The position numbers and the translations under genes were made by a program. Source: Lophius americanus (Eukaryota > Chordata > Actinopteri > Lophiiformes > Lophiidae). From it: a stretch of 64,000 nt of DNA. Shown here piece by piece: positions 1 to 11,067 of this stretch. Numbering within the stretch: the stretch's first letter is position 1; each line of letters begins with the position of its first letter. The notes beneath the pieces are model-generated. The model searched no databases. It saw only the letters and a program-made list of their open reading frames with translations, and had not been told where the DNA came from. Location: assembly GCA_037951165.1 (NCBI GenBank), contig JBBDHG010000008.1:160001-224000 (forward strand). Reading direction: 5' to 3'.

Positions 1-117
1 GTGGACTTTATGATGGATTTCTTTTTTTTGAGACCTTTAAAAAAAGAAGAGGAAAAAAAAGTCATAAATCCAGTTTCACGTTTATCAATCTGAGGTTTTT
101 GTGCAGAGTTAGTTAAT

Positions 118-512
118 ATATCCAAATTTGGGGGCATATGAATGGACCCGAGGAGTTCTGTCTCCTACAAAACCCTTCTTTCCTCTAATAGTTCTTATTT
201 TACTCACTAGGGGGAACTCTTACTATCCAAAATACTGTTTATGGACATTACCTCCTCACTGTTGGTCCAATTGAATCCAAATTTGGTGCGTATGACTGGA
301 ATCAAGGCGATATTTCTGGTATTTATCGTATTTTACCCTGAAAGTTCCTGTTTCACCCAGAACCAGGAGTTTTTCTTGAAAAATGCGATGAACGTTACTT
401 GAAATTTAATATAAAGAGTTCAATCAAGGGGTATTGCTTGTACAACGCAGGGGATTGGGGACTTTTAGGGGATATACCCTTGCTGTCGGGCACAAGAGCG
501 TAGATCTAGATT
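118..512 (+). repeat. Dispersed unnamed repeat, copy A (5'-truncated)
   Basis: This is one of seven related segments in the window (also near 6515, 17184, 19988, 21797, 41758 and, inverted, 46485). Shared landmarks are 'catatgaat' followed by a 'gaggag' motif, 'tttactcactagggg', and the 3' block 'tgtacaacgcaggggattgg' followed by 'gatataccctt'. It lacks the 5' third seen in the copy at 19988. No conserved reading frame is apparent. I do not recognise the family; a non-autonomous transposon or a LINE untranslated region is possible. Confidence 0.7.
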
Positions 513-1240
513 AATAAGATCATCACCATGGGAACCAGCAGAACTTTGTTAAAACAACATGAGTGTATCGGGTAACTGCAGAACCTCCAGCACCTGATCC
601 AGAACCAACTCAATGTTCTATTCTGATCCGCTCAAAACTTGTGCGCCGTCAAATCGGCTCACGTTTTTTTTATCAGCGTATGTCTTCGTGAAGAGACGGA
701 GTGCGTGGGAGAGATTTTACTTCTGGACGGAACCTGAGGGCTTCCATAATTCACACCTGACTGACACCTTATATGGCAGCGGGCGAAAAACCATGTTTCA
801 TCAGGGAAACAGCGATACCGGTTAATGTGCCTTCACGTCCTTTAAGACCCTGGCAGACTTCCATCCCATAGATCATCCTACTTCCAGTTTCTACTTGAAA
901 CCTTTTATCTTCTGGGTAATCTGAACCTCCATCGGACAAATCTTTAAAGGCGGGCTGAGAGGTTCCTAAGGGCCAAAGAAGGAAGGAGCTGATTCTGCAG
1001 CCGTTGAACTCTAAGGATCTGTGCATCTCCTCCGAGGCCGACACTCTGGAGGTGTCAGGGTGTCGGCTCTCACACTTCTCTTTCCCTCCGTTTGGAGTTT
1101 TGGAGGCCGCTCACATGAGCTGAAGTGCAGGTGGTCCGATATTCTGCCAAGTGATCTGAATCTGAATCTGCGTAAATTACAACGTCTGAAAACCTCACTT
1201 TCAGGACAAGTTCAGACGAGGCTCTTGGCTGCAGATCTCT
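513..1240. other. Gene-free stretch
   Basis: I see no recognisable exon, RNA gene or repeat here. Open frames of 70 to 117 codons on both strands have no recognisable domain. The longest one runs into the CT tract that follows. Confidence 0.5.
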
Positions 1241-1249
1241 CCCTCTCTC

Positions 1250-1299
<50 letters not shown>

Positions 1300-1775
1300 T
1301 CTCTCTCTAAGTCTCTCTCTCCCTCGCTCCCTCTCTCTCTACTTCTCTCCCTCTCTCTCTCTCGCTCTCTCTAAGTCTCTCTCTCCCTCGCTCCCTCTCT
1401 CTCTCCTTCTCTCTCTCTCTCTCTCAGTCTCTCTCTCTCTCTAAGTCTCTCTCTCTCTCTCTCTCTAAGTCTCTCTCTCCCTCTCTATCTCTCTCTAAGT
1501 CTCTCTCTCCCTCGCTCCCTCTCTCTCTCCTTCTCTCTCTCTCTCTCTCTCTAAGTCTCTCTCTCTCTCTCTAAGTCTCTCTCTCCCTCTCTCTCTCTTT
1601 CTCCCTCTCTCTCTCTCTCTCTCTCTCTACGTCTCTCTCTCTCTGTAAGTCGCTGTCTCCCTCTCTCTCTCTCTCTCTCTCTAATTCTCTCTCCCCCCAT
1701 CTCTCTCTCTGTATCTAAGTTTCTCTCTCTTTCCCTCCCTCTCCCTCCCTCTCTGTCTCCCTCTTTATTTCTCTG
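1241..1775. repeat. Long CT (polypyrimidine) microsatellite
   Basis: About 530 bp of CT dinucleotides are interrupted by 'ctaagtctct' and 'ccctcgctccctc' blocks that recur as a loose higher-order unit. Open frames here, encoding Ser/Leu on one strand and Arg/Glu on the other, are repeat artefacts. Confidence 0.97.
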
Positions 1776-1840
1776 TTGCTTTTCACACAAATATAATGTG
1801 ACAGAAAGTGTTTTATGAAATTAAAACAAGCCTCCCCCGC

Positions 1841-2532
1841 CAACACACACACAAACACACGTATACACACACAGACACACATACAAACACACACACAAAC
1901 ACACGTATACACACACACACACACATACAGACACACATACAAACACACACACAAACACTTACAGGTATACACACACACACATAAAGACACACATACAAAC
2001 ACACACCTACACACACACACAAAGACACACCTACACGTACAAACACATCTACACCTACAAACACATACACACACACACACACATACACACGCACCTACAC
2101 ACAAACACACACCTACATATATACTCACCCCTACACGTACAAACACACATACTCACACATACACACACACTTACACTTACACATGCACACACACAACTAC
2201 ACGTAGACACACACATAATCAAACATACACACGAACCTACACACATACACACACATACTCACACTTACACTTACACATACACACACACACAAACACACAC
2301 ACCTACATATATACACACACCTCCACGTACTCACACATACACACACTTACACTTACACATACACACACACAAAGACACACCTACACGTACACACACATCT
2401 ACACTTACAAACACATACACTCACACACATTTAAACACGCACTTACACTTATACACACACATACTCACACGTACACACACACTTACACGTAGACACACAC
2501 ACACCAACACATACACACACACATGCAGCCCT
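1841..2532. repeat. Long CA-rich compound microsatellite
   Basis: About 690 bp of CA dinucleotides with frequent TACAC, AAACAC and CACCTACAC variants. The long Thr/His open frame on the plus strand (225 codons) and the Cys/Val frames on the minus strand are artefacts of the repeat. Confidence 0.97.
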
Positions 2533-3290
2533 GACTTTGTAATGAGTTAAATCAAGCATTATAAGATCAGTACTCATAAAAACAGGAAGTTAAACAACAA
2601 GAACGGAGGAAACTGCGTCATAAACAAGAAAATTCAGAATTAAATCGTCAGTAAATGAATAAATAAACATGTCGAATTCACTTAACGTGATTGTTTCAGT
2701 TTATTGCACATATAATATGCAATAAACTGAAACAAAAAATGGTATTTTATGAAACATGTGGCGGGAGAAGGAGGCAGTGGGTGAGTTGGTCCACGGTTGA
2801 GCAGCAGGAACGGACTTGGTGGGTTCTGGTTCTGCAGCAGGATGGTGAGGAGTAAACGCTGCAGGAGATGTTCAGTGTCTATGAGGCATATTCACGTACT
2901 TCACTCGTCTTCAGAGGCTGGAGGGTTTTAACTTTAAGATGATAGGTAAAGTCTCCACATCCACGTTGAATGACAGGTTGTGTTTTTATTTTGTGGTGTG
3001 AGAGAATGAGGAGCAGAAACCTCCGCCGAGGCTCAGCAGAATGCAGACTAGACGTTATGAAGATGAGATGAGATGAACTTCATTGTTCCAGGAGGGGGAA
3101 TCAGCCTGGGGCGGCGTTGCAGTCGTACAGTAAGTACAGCGGATACAGATATGGAATCACAATACACAGAAGCAGAAGCAGAAGGTTTCCGCCCCCAGGT
3201 CCGACCCCCTCCTATCCTTCCTTCATGTGATGAAAATCACAAATAAAACTTATATTATCATCCAAGGTGTCTTTGTTTTTCTGCACAGAT
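2533..3290. other. Gene-free stretch with one hairpin
   Basis: No exon or RNA gene was recognised. It contains the perfect hairpin listed at 2691-2735 and otherwise ordinary unique-looking sequence. Confidence 0.5.
2691..2735. repeat. Perfect 18-bp inverted repeat (hairpin)
   Basis: The left arm 'ttgtttcagtttattgca' (2691-2708) is exactly complementary to the right arm (2718-2735), with a 9-nt AT-rich spacer. There is no tRNA or known RNA context and complementarity does not extend beyond the arms. Confidence 0.9.
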
Positions 3291-3454
3291 GCAGAGAGGA
3301 TGTTCTGATGAACTCCATAACCCCAAACCCAAATTCATCCATCAACACCGAACCAGAACTGACAGTTTCAGTCTGCCACAAGGTGGCACCGCTGTAGTCG
3401 GCTATTTGATTCTATTTTATTATAAATACTGTGGCATGACAAACATGAAGAATA

Positions 3455-3540
3455 GAATAGCAGAGAATAGAATAGAACAGAACAGAATAGAATAGAACAG
3501 AATAGAATAGAACAGAATAGAACAGAATAGAATAGAATGG
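3455..3540. repeat. AATAG/AACAG pentanucleotide microsatellite
   Basis: Tandem pentamers 'gaata' and 'gaaca' run for about 85 bp. Overlapping short frames on both strands are artefacts. Confidence 0.95.
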
Positions 3541-3600
3541 AATTTTTTTGTGTGTCTTTAAGGTGACCTTGAGCGTCCTGAAAGGTGCCCATAAAGAAAA

Positions 3601-3640
3601 TGTATTATTATTATTATTACTATTATTATTATTATTATTA

Positions 3641-3694
<54 letters not shown>

Positions 3695-3824
3695 CAATTA
3701 TATTCTATATTATTTGGAGAAAATTATTAAATGAATTATTGTTATTATAATTGTTATTATTATTAATATTATATCAATAATATTATATTTTATATGGAGG
3801 ACACTATGAAATGACTTATTATTA

Positions 3825-3897
<73 letters not shown>
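3601..3897. repeat. ATT trinucleotide microsatellites (two tracts)
   Basis: Two ATT tracts (about 3601-3691 and 3817-3897) are separated by degenerate AT-rich sequence containing a near-duplicated 'atatggaga' or 'atatggagg' segment. The poly-Leu frame is an artefact. Confidence 0.95.
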
Positions 3898-3975
3898 GAT
3901 CAGTCCCAAACCTGAAGGGTGAAGAAAAATGTCACCCTTCAGCATGAAAACGACTTAAAGTGTGCAAGTGGGATG

Positions 3976-4115
3976 GGTGAGTGCGTCTGTGTGTGGGTCT
4001 GTGTGTGTGTGCGTCTGTGTGTGGGTCTGTGTGTGTGTGTGTGTGTGTGTGGGTCTGTGTGTGTGTGTGTGTCTGTGTGTGTGTGCGTGTGTGTGTGTGG
4101 GTCTGTGTGTGTGTG
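3976..4115. repeat. GT microsatellite
   Basis: GT repeats with regular 'gggtctgtgtgt' and 'gcgtctgtgt' interruptions. Cys/Val frames on plus and Thr/His frames on minus are artefacts. Confidence 0.95.
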
Positions 4116-4116
4116 A

Positions 4117-5176
4117 TAGATGACAAAAGCTTGCAGATTTTATTCTCACAAAATATTTTCGAATCGATTCTCAGTTTTTTCCTCCAAAAAATTGAAACTT
4201 TATTCCTTTAAAATTACGACTTGATTCTCACAAAATGATGACTTGTTTCTCATGAAGGAACGATTTTTTTCTAAAACATTCAGACATTATTTCTTCTTGT
4301 AAAACAAGGACTTTATTCCCGTTTATGTCTTTTGTTCTCTTCCTCTTTCTGTCCCTAACCCTCCTTCATACATTCCAGTTTGTTTGGATGAATGAAATCC
4401 TTTCTTTTAGAGGAACTTGATTCTTTATGTAACAGAAAACTACAAACGTGTGTACTGTATATACACATACATGGAGACAAGAAACATTAAAGCCTTTTTT
4501 TAATGTTCCCAAATCAAGTTCTGGACTTACAAGCTTTGGACTTCTATTTTTTCTTCTCCCTTTTCCTTTTCGTCAGTTTGTTTGTTCAGTGATTATTTGT
4601 TTTATTCCTCTGAGGTAATAATTACAGGCTTGTCCCTGTGAGTTTTTGAACGACTGTGCTCTTCACCCATTCTCAGCCACCCTCAGCTCTGTGGGACCGT
4701 CACACCTTCTCAGCCTCCACTCTGGATCGACAAACAAACCCAACGTCGGGCGCAGAAGGGGACAAAAGACGGGCTTATGGGCGAGGTAAGAGGGAGTCAA
4801 GCGGATCAAGGAGCCATGTGGGAAAGGTGGAATCTCCCGCCGAGCGTCCCGGGACCACCACCAGGAAGAGAAAAATCAGATTTATAGGATTGAGCGTTCT
4901 CCTGGGAAAGCAGGAGGTTCTGACGCACGACGGGCCGCACTGTGAAAAAAACCTTCACACACATGTAATGGGAAGAAAAAGGAATATTCAAGCACTTCTG
5001 AGAAAAGCAGTAGCTGTATTTCACACACATTAAAACGGGGGTCCTTTAAAGCCGGCGTGAAGAGTTGAGACTTATATTATAAACACACTAATATTATGTG
5101 ATTATAGGATTGAACCTTCAACCCTGTGAAAGTGGTGACAAACACTCAGAATCAAACTATGACCATCTAAGAATAA
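4117..5176. other. Gene-free stretch
   Basis: No recognisable gene. A plus-strand frame of 125 codons at 4656-5033 has no recognisable domain, no clear splice context and no homologue that I know, so I do not call it. Confidence 0.5.
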
Positions 5177-5178
5177 AG

Positions 5179-5274
<96 letters not shown>

Positions 5275-5372
5275 CGTCCATCCATCCATCCATCCATCCA
5301 TCTATCCATCCATCCATCCGTCCATCCATCCATCCATCCATCCTTCCGTCCATCCATCCATCCATCCCTCCT

Positions 5373-5429
<57 letters not shown>

Positions 5430-5436
5430 GTCTATC
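5177..5436. repeat. Compound TATC / CATC / CT microsatellite
   Basis: About 100 bp of (TATC)n pass into about 95 bp of (CATC)n with CCTT variants, then about 55 bp of (CT)n. The open frame of Leu-Ser-Ile-Tyr and Pro-Ser-Ile-His units is an artefact. Confidence 0.97.
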
Positions 5437-6514
5437 TATCCATCTGAAATACTCCTGGAATGACCTTTAATAACCTTTCCCATAATAACATAGATCTGAG
5501 AACCTGTTTCCTCTCTTGTACTTTTTAAGACATAATTGATCATGAATCCGTCTAAACGGGGCAAAAATCGACATTTTACATTTTTCTGGCCGGAAAAATA
5601 AAAGACAAGATCCTAGAAAAACAATCCGAGCCCCTGCGTTTAGACGCTGGATGTAATGAGCGTGTAATGTGCCATCATCTCGAGATTAACCGTCCTTCTT
5701 CCGCGAGATGCAGATTACGGCTAAAAGCACCGCAATTATCTTTTATGGTTCCCCAGAGAAAAAGCGCCCACACCTCCACAGACGGCCTGCATTCTCTGTA
5801 GTGGAAAAACAAAAAAGCAGGAGAGGGAAAAAAAAGCCCAGGCTGTCATGAGGATAGCAGGTCTGTGGGACCCCGGCCTGAATGAGAGGAGAGATTAGAA
5901 AGATTACAGTTAAAGAGCGGCTTCTTGTGTGGAGGGCCTTCTAAACACCAGCTCCCATCAGATGGGTCTGGACCCACGGAGGAAACAGCAGAGATTATAC
6001 CAGTTTACCAGTAATCCCCCTCCTCTGGAGCCCAGCCAGCACACCGCAGAAGACCACCGTCTGGCTGGAGAGATTTCTTCTTCTTTCTTTTTTTGACAAG
6101 AACCCAACTTTTAGAGCAGTAAATGAGATTTTGCAGCATTTGGAAATATACGGAATGAAACTTTATTGGCAGCTGTTTTTGGTCTTGACGTAATTGGCTT
6201 GAATTTTTTGAGACCGTAAAGCCTGAAGGATGGACTTTAGTCATTTCAACATCGGTTAAAAGAATATTTATAACTCGCTGAGCAAAGAAAGTGATTCCTC
6301 GTAGCATATACCCGGGAATTCTCCTTCCTGCTGGTGGAAGGTTCACTTCCTGTCACATGATGTCCTTCTTAGCATTTGAAAAACAGAAAAAGTAGACCTT
6401 TAAAACATTTGGGTCGGCATCGAGTGGTCGGGCAAGTATTCCCAGAAGAATTGTGATTTGACTGAACTTAGAATGTCAAGTTACGTAAATATATAAAACA
6501 TCGTAAATTACATC
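5437..6514. other. Gene-free stretch
   Basis: No exon recognised. The part from about 5620 to 6000 is of more even base composition than its surroundings and could be conserved non-coding DNA, but that cannot be judged without alignment. Confidence 0.4.
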
Positions 6515-6980
6515 GTAAAAAAACGAAGGAGTCGTCGTGGTCGCCGCCTCAGATTGTTAATGCGATAACTCAAAAACCATCGCATGTATCATTTTCATAT
6601 TTTATACCCAAATACACATTAGTGCGAGAAAGGACTGGACGGATTTTGGGAAAGGTCGGTTCTATATTTTAGACACTAGGGGGCGCTTTATCTCAGAAAG
6701 TTTCCAACTTCTAACTTTTCCACACTTGGTCCGATTCAGTCCAGACTTGGTACATTAGAATGGACTCGGGGAGATCTATCTTACACGCGTGATATTTGAC
6801 TATAAGAGTTTATATTTAACCCAATAGGGGGAGACTTTTCACAAAAAGTCCTGTTTTTTTTGCTGACATACCTTCACGTTTAATTTGAGGAGTTCAATTT
6901 GTACGACGCAGGAGATTTGGAGTGTTTCGGGGACAAAACCTTGTTCATTAGGATTTATTCAACTTATTTCTAGCAGTAGT
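6515..6980 (+). repeat. Dispersed unnamed repeat, copy B
   Basis: It shares with the copies at 17184 and 19988 the order: 'gcgataactcaaaa', 'agtgcgag.aaggactgga', a 'gacactagggggcgctttat' block, a 'tagggggaga' block, and a 3' 'gtacgacgcagg.gattt' block. No conserved open frame was seen. Confidence 0.75.
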
Positions 6981-8130
6981 TCTGGCCGGACTCTTTAGGG
7001 TTGCAGGAGAACCCGTGCAGAACAGTCAAAGTCCAGAACAGAAAGGTCTGAGGTGTTCCGGTGGATCTGAACCCAGAACATTCTTTGCTTCGAGGCATCC
7101 AAGCGTCGCTACGCCACCGTGCCGCCAAACCCAAGGGGGGGGGGCGTTGTCTTCAGAATTCCACTCGTGTTCATCACAGTGAACCAAGAGTGACTAATCC
7201 AAGTAATGCAACTCGATCGCTGTCAACAAAACCGCGAAGCATCTCCAGTTTGGACATTCTATGAAAGGTTGAACGGCACTGATCGTAACTCACAGGCGTT
7301 TCTGTTTCGCCTGTGTGGGATGTTTGTTGTTTCATGTAGGCCTGTTGACTCCAGGCTAAAGGTTTATGTAGTGTCACTGCGTTTCTGGCAGAAGGCATTT
7401 GTTTGTGTATTGATATCTGTCAACATGTCAACACGTCTCTTTGAGTTTGTGTTTATGTGCGAACGACGGACGCGTGAATAACTTATCGACCCGCTAAAAA
7501 TCACAATGGAACACGGAGCGCCTGAGTGAATCATGCTGAACAACACTTTAATTATATCCGTACGTATGTAAATCCTTAGCTTTAGGCTTTTCATTGAAGG
7601 ATTGGCAAATTAGAGCGAATTTTAATAACCAGGATTGTGTTGTTTCAGTGCATACGCGTCATTGAACGCACCCATTGATATATTAGGACATTTTATCGCC
7701 TTTATACCTGCATCCATTGCCTTAAAAGTTAATAGTTGATACTAAACTTTGTGTTAAAAGTCTTAAACAGGCAGGGACATAAACAGAAGACTGATTCATA
7801 AAAAAATATATATATATATAAATAAATAAAAGCCTCTCTAACCTGGCGATTGATTGAAGGATAGAGCGCCTGCCAGGCAGACAAACAGCCTCGCTGACTC
7901 AGTGTCTGCGAATGAAAAGTCGGAGGCTGGAATGAGGGAGCGAGGGCGGAGGCGCGTGGGGAAAGAGATAGCGGCGAGGAAGAGTAATGAAACATTTAGA
8001 AAATACAGTATAAAGTGTAAAATGACTCTGTCAACCCACCTCTGATAAGTGGTTCAGTGCCAGACCACACACACGGCTGCACTGATATGGAAATCTGCAC
8101 ACGTGCACTAAACACAACAGACAAACATGC
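6981..8130. other. Gene-free stretch with a small repeat remnant
   Basis: No gene was recognised. At about 7055-7130 the words 'gaacccagaacattctt' and 'cgctacgccaccgtgccgcc' resemble the end of a common fish interspersed repeat. This is a weak match. Confidence 0.35.
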
Positions 8131-8134
8131 ACGT

Positions 8135-8170
<36 letters not shown>
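8131..8170. repeat. CA microsatellite
   Basis: About 20 uninterrupted CA units. Confidence 0.95.
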
Positions 8171-8174
<4 letters not shown>

Positions 8175-10261
8175 TACCTGGCTGGGTGGGCTGGGTTGCT
8201 TAAGGCTGCAGTTGCAGGTGTAGCTCTGCAGAGCAATCATCAGACTAATAGTCTAGTAAGTTTATTTCTACGTTATTTATGCTGCAGCTGTGCACCAAAG
8301 AATGATCATGTGATAAAATGTGAACAGATTCATTACCTGTCTGAAGATCTTCTACACACATGACGCCCGTCAGGTGTGGAGGAATCGGCTCTTCTACGCT
8401 CAGGTGATGCATATTCCATTTCACAGCAGCCAAAGTAACTCATCATCATCATCATCATAATCATTTAGGTGGATACAGATGTCTTTGTCAGTTTTTAACC
8501 CATAATCTCCAGCTATTATATTCTTCCTAACTTGTAATTGTCGGTATGTGAGTCACGACTTAAGTGGCGAGCAGTTTAAAAATGTAATATACGGTAATAA
8601 CACGTATTTTTGCCTCAATTTGCGGTCATAGCCGGTCGCTGTGAAGTAATGAGACATTAAGAGAGGAGGTGCTTAGTAAGTCTTTTATATGACCTTGATC
8701 TGATTGACAGCTCTATTTAAGAGGAAATAGGATAAAATGATTTAAAGATCTTGTTCCATTTTGGTTTTGTTTTTTCGACATGGTGGGATAATTCATTGTA
8801 GTATTTTCGCTCAGATTACTTTAATACCTTTTAAACTCAACGGTGAGGGTCAAGGGGTCAAGGGTCAGGCGACACGTCACAGCAGCGCGCGGGTTTGTCA
8901 ACGTTGATGAACGCCTCCACCTGCGATCCTCACATTTACCCGCAGTACTTGTTCTCACCTGTAGAGGGCGGTGTAGGTCTAGAATTAGAAGGTGTCAGAT
9001 GCGACTGCTGACTGATCTGTAATCTGACCTACTGTACACGTCATCAAATAAAATGTTATCTTAAATGTATTTATGTAATAAAGAATAAAAGACATTTCCC
9101 TAATAATTAAGGTATTATTAACTTTAATGAAAAAAATCCAGATAGTGTTTCATTCATATACTTCCAATTAGTGACTTTTATTTCTTTCTATATTGATTTA
9201 TTTCTATATTTAGGGGTCCGGTGGTTTAACGTCACTATCATGTTATCATTAATCACAGTGATAGAATTTGTGACAGTTTAGCTGATGCATTTTTTTTTTA
9301 AATAAAGCTTCTAATTTAATTTTTGTTAATTAATTTACTTGACATGAAAAAAAATGCAATACGGTCTTTTTCCATTTATACCCACGAGGTTTTCAAAACA
9401 TAGAAAACTACTATTACAATCAACTGGTCCCATATGTTACATGTTTGTTTTTTTATATTGTGGGAGGAAGTAAGATTATCCCGAGGGTAAGTATGAAAAT
9501 ATACAGTATCATATTATGAAGAGAAATGTAACTATAATATAATTGATAATAATTATAATATTTACTGAATGTTGACAAGAAACTGCTGCAAAGTAAAAAA
9601 AAAAAATCCATTATTGCTGAATATCACCTCCTTATAAAATAATTATTGTAAATTAAAAAAAAAACAGCTTGTATAATAAAAAAGATAGGTATGCATGAAA
9701 ATAAGAATACAAATATCTGACAAACTTTATCACCAAATTCAATCAAATCTTTCAGTCTGTTTTGAGTTTTGCCCTGTTTAGCATGTGTGGGTCTATATAA
9801 TAAGTCATGTTTGTTTAGTTTGCCATGAAGGGGTCACAAGTCTACCTGTGTACTAGTACTAGTACTCAGAGTACTTGTAGTGCAGGTCCAAACCCAGGAA
9901 GAATGAAAAGGGAACCCCTCCTTTTTCAAACAAACAAATAGACAACAACATTTTTGTAGCCATTAAACTCAAAACTCTTTGAATATATAATATATAATTC
10001 ATGATAGAACTGAGCCACATATAAATTCCTTTGACAGGAAGGTGATGAATGACATAAAAGATATTATATAAAGCTGTGATCAAGCTGAGGTGAACTATAC
10101 AAAAGTTTGAGGCTCTTATTTTAAACATCTCTGCAAGTGAAGCTAAAACTCCATTTATTTATTTATTTAATTCATTTTTGATTTTGTTTTGTCTTTCATG
10201 CTCCTCTGTCAACAACATCTCTGATTGGTTGTCCAATCAGAGATGGGTGGTGCCTAATTTC
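8171..10261. other. AT-rich gene-free stretch
   Basis: No exon, RNA gene or mobile element was recognised. The sequence is notably AT-rich between about 9050 and 10150. A hairpin at 10216-10245 is listed separately. Confidence 0.5.
10216..10245. repeat. Perfect 13-bp hairpin
   Basis: 'catctctgattgg' (10216-10228) pairs exactly with 10233-10245 across a 4-nt loop 'ttgt'. It lies immediately before the large CT tract. Confidence 0.85.
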
Positions 10262-11067
10262 AATCTCTCTCTATTGCTCTATCTATCTCTCTCTGATTAC
10301 CTCTCTCTCTTTCTCTCTCTCTCCCTCTCTCTCACTAGCTCTTTCTCATTCTCTCTCTCTCCCTCATGCTCTCTCTCTCTCTCTTTCCTTCCCTCTCTCT
10401 TTCTCTCTCTCTCTCAATCGCTCTTTTTCTCTCTCTCCCTCTCTTTCTCCCTCCCTCTCACTCTCTTTTTCTCTTTCTCTGTCTCTCTCCCTCCCTCTCT
10501 CTCTCCCTCCCTCTCTCTTTCCCTCTCTCTCTCAATCGCTCTTTCTCTCTCTCCCTCCCTCTCTTGTTCCCTCTCTTTCTTCCTCCCTCTCACACTCTTT
10601 TCTCTTTCTCTCTCTCTCTACCTCATGCTCTCTCTCTTTCCTTCCCTCTCTCTTTCCTTCCTTCCCTCTCTCTTTCTCTCTCTCTCTCAATCGCTCTTTC
10701 TCTCTCTCCCTCCCTCTCTCTTTCCCTCTCTTTCTTCCTCCCTCTCACACTCTTTTCTCTTTCTCTCTCTCTCTACCTCATGCTCTCTCTCTTTCCTTCC
10801 CTCTCTCTTTCTCTCTCTCTCTCAATCGCTCTTTCTCTATCTCTCCCTCTCTTTCTCCCTCCCTCTCACTCTGTTTTTCTCTTTGTCTGTCTCTTTCCAT
10901 CTCTCTCTCTCTTCCTCCCTCTCTCTTTCCCTCTCTTTCTTCCTCCCTCTCACACTCTTTTTCTCTTTCTCTCTCTCTCTACCTCACTCTCTCTCTTTCT
11001 CCCTCCCTCTCGACCTCTCTTTCTCTCTTTCTCTCTCTCTCTCACCCTCTCTCACTCTCTCTCTCCT
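10262..11067. repeat. Very long CT tract with higher-order structure
   Basis: About 800 bp of CT-rich polypyrimidine. Marker words recur inside it: 'caatcgctctt' at about 10415, 10533, 10688 and 10823, and 'cacactcttt' at about 10591, 10746 and 10951. Part of the tract therefore arose by duplication of blocks of about 120 to 205 bp. The 331- and 237-codon Ser/Leu frames are artefacts. Confidence 0.95.

Noticed and set aside
1715..2492. Long Thr/His, Cys/Val and Arg/Glu frames on both strands (up to 225 codons)
   Set aside because: Simple-repeat artefacts of the CT and CA tracts.
4656..5033. 125-codon plus-strand frame
   Set aside because: No recognisable domain, mixed overlapping frames on the other strand, and no splice or promoter context.
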